Below are positions 10,832 through 21,246 of a DNA stretch of 52,896 nt, piece after piece. The DNA is from Rhizomucor pusillus (lineage: Eukaryota > Mucoromycota > Mucoromycetes > Mucorales > Lichtheimiaceae). The number at the start of each line of letters is the position of its first letter. Position 1 is the first letter of the stretch. The stretch is from assembly GCA_900175165.2 (NCBI GenBank), contig FWWN02000232.1, positions 1 to 52,896 on the forward strand, given 5' to 3'. The notes below the pieces were generated by a model. It was not told where the DNA came from. It searched no databases and saw only the letters and a list, made by a program, of their open reading frames with translations. The translations under genes and the position numbers were made by a program.

Positions 10832-13800
10832 ATGGGTGTTCAAGGGCTATGGTCACTTGTTGGCCCTGCCGCGCGGCCTGTTCAACTCGAATCTCTGCGC
10901 AATCGCAAGATGGCAATCGACGCCAGTATATGGATCCACCAATTTATGCGTACTATGCGTGACAAAGAAGGCAATGCTTTGCGCAATGGACACCTCCTCG
11001 GCTTCTTTCGTCGTCTGTGTAAGCTTCTGTTTTATAACATAAAACCCGTATTTGTGTTCGATGGAGGTGCTCCTGCGCTGAAGCGCTTGACGATTGTAAG
11101 TTTTAAACATCGATACTCTTGCATCGCTGCAATAGACTGATCGCCGATCGATCTTGTAGAGAGAGCGTCGTAGACGACGTGAAGGCATCGTAACGAATAT
11201 GAAAAGGACGGCCGAAAAGATTTTGAGTGCCCAAGTCAAGACTAGGGTTCTACTTGAGGAAGAGAAGAGGTATACAGAATGGTTATTTTCTGCTGTCGTC
11301 GCATCGCATGATTTCTAACATTCAGCTTCTTTTAGACGTAAGATTGAACAAACTGCTCAGGAAGAGCAAGAGGAGAACAAAGAGGAAGACTATGTTTACA
11401 TGGAAGAGCTTGGCAAATCTGCTGCATTGGAAGAGCTCAGACAGAAACGCAAGCGAGATCAATATGAATTACCACCTATGCCTAACGAAACGCCGATGGA
11501 CAGGATCGATGCTCGTCTGGCTACGCAGGAGGAGCTGATTGATTTTATAAACCAGTACAGACCAGGGACAGAAGAGATCGATTCTGAAGCTTTCATGGCT
11601 CTGCCGCCGGAAATACAATATGAGATCATCCAAGACTTGAAGCTGAAATCAAGACAGACATCATGGGCTCGTCTGGAAGAAATGGTGCGACAATCCAGAA
11701 CGGCTTTAGATTTCTCAAAGCAGCAGATCAAGCAACTTATGCATCGAAATGATATGACGCAACGTATGCTGCAAATGAACGACGTTGCGAACCGATCCAA
11801 TGGATCGCCTTTGGCGGCGCCCACTCGCATCGCTGGTGAACGCAGTCGTGAATATATTCTAGTCAAAAACGAAAATTTGGAGGAAGGTCTCGGATGGCGT
11901 CTACCAGGCCTAGGACCTAGCTCTGCCATGCAAAATGGCAATGAAGAAAAGGAGGGTAAAAGCCAAGAGAAATATCGTCCTGAACCTCCAAAGGAAGTAC
12001 TGAGTGAGATGCGTGAAGAACCAGTTCAAAGGTCTGGCGATAAAGTGAGAGATGCTGTTGCGGCCAATCCTAAACTGGCTGCACTTTTATCGGCTTTCGA
12101 AAGTGATGAAGAGGAAGAAGACGAAGAGATGGAACAAGTAGATATATCAAAGAAGGAGCACAAAGACGAGGAAAATGAAGAGGATGATCAGCCGTTATTC
12201 TTGAACCAAACCTCGAAGCAAGCAGCAACAGTGTCCGAGGAAGCTGCCTTTGTTCCAAGCAGCGATGAAGAGGACGATCTTGTCTTTTTGGATCAGCAGG
12301 ATCGTCGTAAAGTACAAGGGAAAGCGCTCGATACCGACTCAGTGGTTTACGGTGAGCGCTCGGATAACCAAGACAATCACGATGAAGCTTTGCATCGGAT
12401 TATCCAGCAAATCTACGATCAAGATGAACTCGAAGCAGCTGCTGCGGCGCAACAAGTGCCAAAGGAGGATATGGATGAATCGACTTTAAGTGCTCAAGAC
12501 TTTTATGATTTATGGCTTTCTCGCGTTCCTGATGCATTTCTCTATCAGCATTCGCTGAACGACGAGTACAAGCATATTCTACGGGATGCTATTTTCTCCC
12601 AAAGCAAAGACGAAATTCAGACAATGCTTAAGAAAGTCGAAAAAGGCATTGGCAAGTCTAACGGTCGAGATACGTTGGCTTTGGAGTCCATGTCATTCCA
12701 TCAAGAGTTTCTCAAAAATGCTTTAAAGTGGAAGGAAAGGAATGAACCAAAGCCGAGCCCTCAGCAACCAACTCTACGAGAGATTCTGGACGAGCAGCCT
12801 CCAAAAAGCGACGCCACAACTATGGTATTAGAGGATAGAGGAAGTTACCATCGCCATCAGCAGCAGGAAAGCAAGAAAGAAGAAAACAATGTTTCCATCG
12901 TGAGTGATTTGCTTACGGAAGAAAAGGAACCAATACGCTCTGCACATGCTCCGAGCCAGCAACCTCCTCCTGAAACGACAATGCATATCTCTCTTTCACC
13001 CGAGTCAACAGACTATGTGGTCGATGAGACAGAAGGCGATAGAATGTCAGTTGATGATAGTCAAACGCAGTCTAAAGAAACATTCAAACCATTCGACGAA
13101 AGGAATACTGAAATATACCAGCAATTGGATAATCAGGATGTAAAACAAGATTTACGTGACGACGGCGGTCGGTTACCAGAGGCAGAAGAGACGCACGAGG
13201 ATATAACTGGCGAGAATCGACATTTCCAAGTCGCTTTGGAGCAAGATATCACCGACACTGTAAAAGAAGAAGAAACTATACCCGCAAATCCAGATGGCGT
13301 TCCAGATAACCAAGGATACAACTCGGATGAAGAGTTGCTTGGAGACGTGGAAGCTGAAGAATCCGAGTATGCACGGTTTGTATCTGATATCGCGGACAAG
13401 GACCTCGAAAGCGTTCGCGAAGAACTATATCGTGACTTGAAAGAATTAAACAAGCAGCAGCGCAAAGAAATGGGCAACACGGATGATGTAACGAACCAAA
13501 TGGTACAAGACATCCAAGAAATGCTGCGATTATTTGGAATTCCTTACGTAGTATCTCCCATGGAAGCTGAAGCGCAGTGCGCAGAGCTTGTCCGACTTTC
13601 ACTGGTGGAAGGCATTGTCACTGATGACTCTGACGTCTTTCTCTTTGGTGCAACCCGCGTGTACAAAAACATGTTCAATCAACAGAAATACGTTGAATGC
13701 TATCTCACGCAGGACGTGGAGACAGAAATGCATTTAGACCGCAAGAAATTGATACAGCTAGCTTACCTGCTTGGAAGCGATTACACCGATGGTATACCGG

Positions 13801-14501
13801 GAGTGGGTCCCGTAGCGGCCATGGAAATATTGGCAGAGTTTTGCAAGCCTGATGATAAGGATATTCTCACCCCATTGCAACGTTTTAGATCATGGTATGA
13901 AAGTGGCCGTGATGAAACAGACTTCCAAAAGAAATTCGTAAGTGTCACATATTGAAATAGAGCTTTATCGCTTAATTTTATTAATCGTAACTTTTAGAGA
14001 AAGAAGCATAAACATCTCGAATTTCCTGACGAATTTCCTAATCCTCTTGTTGTGGAGGCATATTATCATCCGATGGTCGATTCCTCTCCACAACAGTTTG
14101 AGTGGGGCACGCCGCAGCTGGATTCTCTTCGCCTGTTCCTGATGGAATCATTTACGTGGCCGGAGAAGAAAGCTGATGAAGTGCTTATACCAATTATTCG
14201 TGAAATGAACAAGCGAAAGGTGAGCAGTTTCTTTTACGGATATTGTGCGCAATGTTCAGGTACTAATGTGGTATATTTGCCAAAGACCGTAGGGCAGCAA
14301 TCGAATATTGCATCCTTCTTCGATTCGTCAGGTGGAACATCGTCGACCTTTACACCACACAAACGGAAACCTCATTCAAGCAAGCGTGTACAGAAAATTG
14401 TCAACCAGTGGCGACGGCAGGATGAAGGATCAGACGAGCAAAAACAAGGCAAACAAGCCAGCACAGACAAGCGTAAAACGAAACGCGTGCGTCGCAATTA
14501 A
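10832..14501 (+). CDS. RAD2: Rad2/XPG structure-specific endonuclease (NER)
   Basis: Exons 10832-11095, 11160-11269, 11336-13937, 13998-14219 and 14286-14501 give about 1137 residues, typical for XPG/Rad2. The N-domain begins MGVQGLWSLVGPAARPV, with catalytic aspartates in MAIDASIWIHQF and VFVFDGG. A long acidic spacer (DEEEEDEEMEQ and similar) separates it from the I-domain, which has PMEAEAQCAEL, VTDDSDVFLFGA and LGSDYTDGIPGVGP (helix-two-turn-helix). The C-terminus has QSNIASFF, a good PCNA-binding PIP box, and a basic tail. The enzyme makes the 3' incision in nucleotide excision repair. The last intron (66 nt) is a multiple of three without stops and has a TACTAAT branch site, so unspliced messages would stay in frame. 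Its 3' end converges on the STB6-like gene, 33 bp away. Confidence 0.95.
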
Positions 14502-14534
14502 GTTATTTATTATTACTTTACGTTCATGTTTACA

Positions 14535-17469
14535 TCAGTCATAATATCCCACCCAGCGCTTCATTTTTTGCCAGTAGTAATTAAAGTAGTTACCGATTAT
14601 TAGCATAGTAGTAATAGATTGTTGCGAGTCTTGCATCTTTTGTTCTAGTAATCCGACCTTGCCGTAGAATGTCGATACATTGTCTTCAACGTCCTTGAGA
14701 TGGTCGTTGAGCACGTTTAATTCATAATGAAGTTTTGCGCTGCCATCTTCAACTTCTTTCAACCGTCGCTCAGTATCTTCCTGTTCTTCTATTGCATGGC
14801 GAGCAGCGCGTTCTATCTGCTCGAACTCGGCAGCACGCCGTATGTAAGTTGCACGCAGCTGTGCTGCTCGATGTTCGTAAAGCGAAGCCATCTTTTGCAG
14901 TTCACTGTACAGTTTCCGCAAAGCTGTATGCTGTCGCTGCAAACGTTCATACACAAGATATGTCTGGACATCCATCGTCACTGAAGGTCGCAAGGGAGGA
15001 GAGGACTCGCCGGAATCTGAAGCCAAGTCGTTACTATCGCTGCCATGGTATGCGGGTATCGTGGCAAGCGAGTTGGCGCGGTGGAGGATAAATCGCTTGG
15101 GTCTTACTGGAGAAACGTGATGGTCTGGTGAAAATGCGGAGGATGGCACTATGCTATCGGATACTGAGCGTGATCTTCGGGGTATACGATGTGGACGTGT
15201 GCTACGAACAAATCCTGCATGACTAAAGTCACTAACAGGGCTGGAAGAGTCGGGTCGTATATGTGTACGCTCAATGGGAGCATATCCAGGTGCTTCCTTG
15301 GGAGAAATAGAAGGTTCGGCTGTTTTGATGAACAGTATGTACACTTAGATCAAGTATTATCCCCTCAAAATTATGCAGCTAGCATCCTACCGTGTCCGCC
15401 AATGTGTTCCGGTCCCAATGGCCACGAAGGGATATCGGATTCCGAGCGATAGCTATCAACGTTGATGTTATATATTGTATGCTAAATTGCCTCTAACGAG
15501 AAGCTCGTACCTGTCGCTATATAATTCATCGTCAGATGAAGAGCTCGTATCGATACCAGAACGGTCTAGGTCTTGTCGTGGCGGTGCATACAAGATATCT
15601 TCCACAGTCGAAACTCCACTTGGATCTGTTGTAGTTAGCTGTACGCTACTCATTGTAGGGTAAGCCGGGGAAACAGAGCCGCGTAGCGGCGAGGAAGCTG
15701 AAGCATTGCTGTGAGAATCACTAACGTGAGTCTTGCTTCCAGTCCGAGAATGGCTCTGCCGCGTTTCAACCCATGGCAGTGAACCAGCAAACTTGGAAAT
15801 GATTTCTGCTGCAGCTCCACTTGTGCGCGTGGTTCGGGCGCCCACTCCTTTTATCATATGCAGAAATTCATGCTGATGCTTCTCAGCGTCACTGCTGAGG
15901 CTTTTAAGCCTCGGACGCCAGATCGCCCTCAAACTTTCAATCGTTGCATGATGCCGAAATACATCTGGATCGGCAGTTTCGCTGAATAATGGAGAATTGC
16001 TAACACCTAGAATAGATAATATAAACAAATGAGAAACACTGCTTAACTTTCTTTGTAATTGCATACTTGCCAGAGATATCATCCAGTTTGGATTTGATTA
16101 CTTTGCGAACTTTAAGCTGGCTGACAGTGTACTCGTTAAGCTTGTCCAAAGTCTCCAGATCAATGAATTTAGTCCGCTTGAGATTCTTGACACGCTAATG
16201 AAAATATTAGAATTGACACAGATATCATATGCGAACCCGCATGAATATATGCCGTACCTGGTATTCTTCTATATCGAACCGAAAGTGCTCGTAGTCCGCG
16301 AATGGGTCCTTAATAGTCTAAGAAATCGTTAGTTTAGACTATCAAAGGGAAAATCAGCAGAAAATTACCGTGAAATTATATGCATGTAGCTTGTTTCTGC
16401 ACACAACCAATTTGCTAATAAGCGCAGCCAAAAGATGTGGTTCCAACCACGGTTCTTTGAGCTGATACTGTATTTATCAAGAAAATTAGAAATGGCATGC
16501 TTAATTGAAATGATACTTTCATACCTCAGGTGATTTGTGTGGATTATACTTTGTGTAGAACTCCCAAAGTGCTTTCGTTGTCTCGTTGCAGATAAGCCCA
16601 TCGATGTAGTCCTTTTTTAACAGATTGAACAGGTACAAGGCGATTTGGGCGACCTTCACTAAATTGATGACCGCGGTTTCGAATGACACGGCATCTGCTA
16701 TTTTGTATATAGACCGAAATTTCTCTTCCGAGGCGGGACTAGCATTTTCCGAGTAAATAACCTGTTTGGCTTTCCTCCCTTTGCTGCAACGCAATGATCC
16801 TCACTTTGGTTTGTTAAGATTAAGTGCGCTGCGGCCTGTACAGTTCGTGCGACGCAAGTTGATATTTACGTAGGCCTGATTAATCCAGCGATCGTAATCG
16901 CCGTCAGGCACGAGAACCATATCCATATCGTAAGGCAATTCGCTGGGATCTGTCAACATGATCTCGCCCAAAGTTGTCTAACATTCGGTCATAAGCGTGA
17001 ATAATCGAGAGTATAGGGCTCCATCGAAGCAGTTCTTACAGATTTGAATTTAAGAGGCGTGGTGGTATCAAAAAAGGATTGCACTTCAGGGCGGGGATGC
17101 TGCAAATCTGCTGTCGATATACTTATGACGCATACTTTGATCTACATATGACCCCAGTGTCGGATAGGTATTCCAATGGAACGAGTGGCGAAACTAGCAA
17201 GCACCTACTTTGTGACTCTGATCACCAGTGAAGACCTTTATTGTGTTCGATGCTATTCTACGATCGCAAACCCTGTAAGCTCCATTTTAGTAAATATAGG
17301 ACACTGGTTGCTGGAATGTCCTTATGCGATCATGGTACCATTGCTCGATTATGTAAACCTGGTATCCAACCAAGTAAGCTTCTTCCTTTACAATTCCCAG
17401 GCCGCAAGACTCTGCAAGCTGCAATGCTTTCTGCCGCTCAACGAAGACAAAATGTTTATCGTCAGGCAT
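14535..17469 (-). CDS. STB6-like protein (Sin3-binding protein family), putative
   Basis: I reconstruct eleven exons: 17469-17339, 17272-17209, 17141-17040, 16977-16805, 16738-16525, 16467-16369, 16317-16258, 16194-16067, 15999-15511, 15452-15391 and 15319-14535. All junctions keep frame, giving 768 residues. The N-terminal part resembles yeast Stb2/Stb6: GYQVYIIEQWVCDR (made across intron 1), VPDGDYDRW, LRRTNCTGRSAL, LVKVAQIALYLFNLL and DYIDGLICNETTKALWEFY. The middle is Ser-rich; the C-terminal ~130 residues are a coiled coil ending in a short aromatic, mildly hydrophobic segment (MLIIGNYFNYYWQK). The biochemical function is unknown. Yeast Stb6 was named for binding Sin3, but a nuclear role here is not shown by sequence. 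Intron 8 could instead use a GC donor three bases upstream of the chosen GT. Confidence 0.72.
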
Positions 17470-17943
17470 TAGGCGTCTTGCATTTCAAGTCTTCCTGGGA
17501 GGAACAGACGGCGTTGAGTGACAACCTGCTGAACCATCCATTTTTGGCTTCACATGCCTGGGGTGCTGCATGAGCATGAGACTCCCAGGCAGTGTGCGGA
17601 CCAGCGCTAATTCTCATACTACGTAGACACGTATCCGTGTGACAGAACCGGGATCAATTATACTTTGCATCTACGACTTTTGTTGTGATCTGATATAGCG
17701 GATAATTGAACACGAACTAGGAGTCGTTACTCTGATGCGCGACTGCATCAAATCAATGGCTGCAGATAGAATGATTAATGGATTCGTGTCTTTACTGTCA
17801 CTGGATAGAGTTAACATAGTATTAATGTATCATTGTTGAAGAAAGGAATAGATTACGTTAATGATTGTTCCGTGCGCTCTGCCATGCTGTGAAATCGGGC
17901 AAAAAATAACGGGGGCACGTGCTTCCTTTCTCCAACTCCTGCC

Positions 17944-18894
17944 ATGTCCTTTCTACAGGATCAATCTGACCTGATACCCATCGCGATCGGCGTAGCAGCC
18001 ATCGTGACACTGCTAGGAGGTAAATACAGTCTTATTTCTATAGATATGAAGTATCTAACCAAGTTCTTCCGTGTCGAGTAGTCATCTTGGGCTTTGCATT
18101 CCGTCGCGGGCCATCTAAATCGACCATCTTGCTGTTGGGTATAAACGATGCAGGCAAAACTGCACTGTTTACGACGGTAATTATGAAATATATCTTTATT
18201 GGAGAGGATGGAAGTAATTGATTGTGGATATGTCACTAGCTATGTTATGGGCAAAAATCCAACACCGCGACGTCAATGAAGGAAAACGAAGGTACCTGGA
18301 CGGTAGACAAAAAGGCAAGCTGCTTTGTCAAGGGAGATATCTGTAGCCTTATTATCTAAACCATTACACTTACGTTATAGTCGTTTGAAATTGTCGATAT
18401 TCCCGGCCACGAACGTGTGCGCATTCGATACACCGACTTTTTGCCCGTGACACGAGCTATTGTATTTGTCGTCGACAGCACAACAGTCGCTCGGCAGGTC
18501 CGAGCCGTTGCAGAGTACTTGTATAATGTACTGGCACAGAAACGTGTGCAAAGTGAGCGTATTCCTATCTTGATAGCATGCAATAAGGCGGATATGATCA
18601 CCGCGCTCCCAAAGGAAAAGATCAAATTACGGTTAGAAGCTGAAATGTGAGTAACAGGACCGAAGAGCTTTCGAATATGATTCTAATATCTGTATTAGTC
18701 AACAGTTGCGTAGCACGCGAACGGCAGCTGTCGAACAGCAGGAGGCAATGGACGACGAACAAGGCGAAGCGTTCCTTGGTTTTGAGGGCGAAGACTTTAC
18801 ATTTGAGCAGCTGGACAATGAAGTGTCGTTTGAATCGTGCTCTGTCGAGAAAGCAGATTTGGGTGCCATCGAAGACTATATACTGAGCAACTAA
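17944..18894 (+). CDS. SRP102: Signal recognition particle receptor subunit beta
   Basis: Five exons (17944-18019, 18082-18176, 18240-18314, 18381-18646, 18699-18894) encode 235 residues. One N-terminal transmembrane segment (LIPIAIGVAAIVTLLGVILGFAF, broken over intron 1) anchors the protein in the ER. The cytosolic GTPase has G1 (LLLGINDAGKT), a switch I region around TATSMKENEG, G3 (VDIPGHERVR) and G4 (ACNKAD). SR-beta recruits SR-alpha to the ER membrane for co-translational targeting. Intron 3 appears to use a GC donor (AAG|gcaagc at 18315); no suitably placed GT gives an equally good alignment. The C-terminal insert is Glu/Gln-rich. It is divergent from the STB6-like gene (474 bp). Confidence 0.93.
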
Positions 18895-19058
18895 ATTAAT
18901 CAAGTTTAAAATGATCCAATGTACATAAATCTGCGAACACACTATCGCTTAACAATGTAGTTTTAAAAACATATATTTCTGTCTGACGATATAAGGCAAC
19001 ATTGTACTTTGTAGTGAGAATGAATAGTTAGGGTTTGGAAATGTGGGTATATCAAGAT

Positions 19059-21143
19059 CTACTTGACGCGGATGACAAAACGGCTGAATGCAGCAGCAAT
19101 GAGAGCCATAAGGCCGCCAAAAGCCAAGACGGATGCAACGCCCGATGTTTCGTCCGATCCGCCTTTGTCAACAGCATCCGCAGCCGCGAAGATAAATGCC
19201 GCAATAATAGCAACCGCAAACTGTGGGAAGACAATGTACATGTTGTGAACACCGAGAATCATACCGGCGTCAAAGTCTTCGCCTTGGTCTTCCATGCGAG
19301 CGGGAGCTGAAGCAGATGAGGGGTCGTTTTGTGCAAGCTGACGTCTTTCATCTTCGTAGCTGACAAACTCTCCCACCAGCGAGAAAGGTACCCAGAGAAC
19401 AATAGCCCATGGGATGCCCATAATAGCCAAGACAATAGTGGCTGCAGTGACAGATCGAACGAACCACGCGGAAATCAAGGCAGCAGCGACCAGAAGGTGA
19501 GATGCAGTGTATACACTAGTCAGAGAAGCCCATCGATACTTGTTTTCAAAGCGAGACACGAGTGCTGGGATGATAAGTCCTGCAACTACAGAGACGACAG
19601 AGTAGCACAAGAGTGCAAAGGAGCCAGCACGAGTTCCTTCAGCCCAATTGCCATCCGAGCCTTCTTTGGCAGGATGTGTCTGGAAGTAAATGTCAGAGAC
19701 CCACTGAGTGCTGCAGCAGACCCAAAAAAGTTGATCAGTCATCGTGTTGCAAATGGTGGCAGGACCGTGTCATTTTACCTGTAAAAGAGGAAAGGGAACC
19801 AACCCATCCAGGCAAAGAATTGGGTGTTGCAGAGAGATTGAACAGGTTTTGGAAGGAAGCGAAATGCTCGCCAGATATAGACAAACGTGCTGTACCATGG
19901 CCTAGCGCGAAGTACCAGGTGAGCATTTGTTGCATCTGCAAGCCCAGAAACGACTTACTGATTATCCTGTTCATCTCTGTCAACCTTCTTTTCGTGGGTC
20001 GTGACACAAGTGATGCCCAACGTAAGACAAAAGACAAGAATTGCAATGACGCAAAAGACCTTGATCTGTGCATCGCCGAGCCAAGGTAGAAACTTTACGA
20101 GGTCAACGAAACCAACAAAGTAGCCGATTACCATGGCCGAGTTGCTCATACGTGCACTCCATGCATTTGCTTCTTCTTGTTGCCACAGTGGAGGGATATC
20201 CAAGATGAGAGCGCGGCAGATGGCTTGCACGGCATTGAGGGTAAAGTCGAGGAAATAAAACGATGCCACAGCGACCAGAATGGCATAGGTCCGCGTCTGC
20301 TCTCCCACACAAATACCCAAATTAAGTTAGTACCGAGCATTCCAGACCCTCAGTTTCAAAATGACTTACCGCATTATCCAATGCTTCCTTGTTTCCGCGG
20401 CTGCTGTAAACAAATCCTGCCAAGCTAGCGCCAATTTCTCGTGCGTAGGCAATGCCGACCATTGATATGCAAGTCAAGATACCAGCGACAACGATGAACG
20501 GTCGACGTTTTCCAAAGCGGGAGGTGCACTTGTCACTAAAAGCACCGATCAACTGCGAGCTTAAAGTTAGCAGCTGCAAATCCGTGGCAGTTACGATTGA
20601 TAAAACTTACCGGCTGTACAAGGAGACCAGACAATGGTCCTGCAAGCCAAACGAGAGCTGTAAGCTCCTTTGACAAATTCAGTGACAGAAGATATGGTGT
20701 GCCGTAGCTAGATTTTGTGTTAAGAATTCGATCAACAACGGTGGCGAGTAAGATTTACTCACGATAGTTCGACGGTCCCTAACGATCGTTTATACATGAT
20801 GAGATCGATATCTTCTTTTGCATTTCATCAGTTGTACAAGGGATTGCTTACATGTGAACTGCACACCAGCCATACATACAGTGAGCCCGAGGATTTGAAG
20901 CAGATTAAGGCCAGGATCGGAAGAAGCAGTCTGTTGCTCATGGATGGAGGAAGCAGCTGACTTTACGTAACCGGGAGATTGACCAGCGCTGTTGTACGTT
21001 GATGCATCAAAGGATGATCGCCGGCGCTTATACTTTGGGCGACTAACTGGCGGTTTGCTGTCTCCAGAAGATGTGTTGTAGTGATGATGGTGTTGGTTTA
21101 GAAGAGGCGTTTTGTGGTCGGCTTCGGAAGAACCAGCAGGCAT
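19059..21143 (-). CDS. Sucrose/H+ symporter-like MFS (GPH) transporter
   Basis: Seven exons (21143-20852, 20778-20763, 20707-20611, 20552-20370, 20296-19959, 19901-19779, 19710-19059) give 566 residues with about 12 membrane spans. After a hydrophilic, His/Ser-rich N-terminus (~80 residues), the transporter core reads AGVQFTWTVELSYGTPYLLS, then LVWLAGPLSGLLVQPLIGAF, the loop SDKCTSRFGKRRPF (MFS motif between TM2 and TM3), CNTQFFAWMGWFPFLFYSTQ, and near the end GMILGVHNMYIVFPQF, as in plant SUTs and fission yeast Sut1. It likely moves sucrose, maltose or related alpha-glucosides with protons at the plasma membrane or vacuole. Exon 2 is only 16 nt but encodes a conserved piece (TVELS). An in-frame ATG at 21197 could extend the N-terminus by 18 residues. 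Confidence 0.9.
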
Positions 21144-21228
21144 TGTGGGGTTTGGAAATTTGGAAAGAGGGAAAAGGTCGGTGACATGACAAGTCACCAG
21201 CCTACAGAAATTTATAGAGATTTCGAAG

Positions 21229-21246
21229 GCAGGTCATATGACCTGC
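21229..21246. promoter_or_regulatory. 18-bp perfect palindrome upstream of the transporter
   Basis: GCAGGTCATATGACCTGC is a perfect palindrome 86-103 bp upstream of the transporter start codon. Its core AGGTCA-TATGACCT form looks like a site for a dimeric regulator. A second inverted repeat, GTGAC...GTCAC, lies at 21181-21196. Confidence 0.4.

Noticed and set aside
15999..16067. GC-AG intron in the STB6-like gene
   Set aside because: A canonical GT donor (gtatgc) with a slightly later AG also keeps frame and was preferred.
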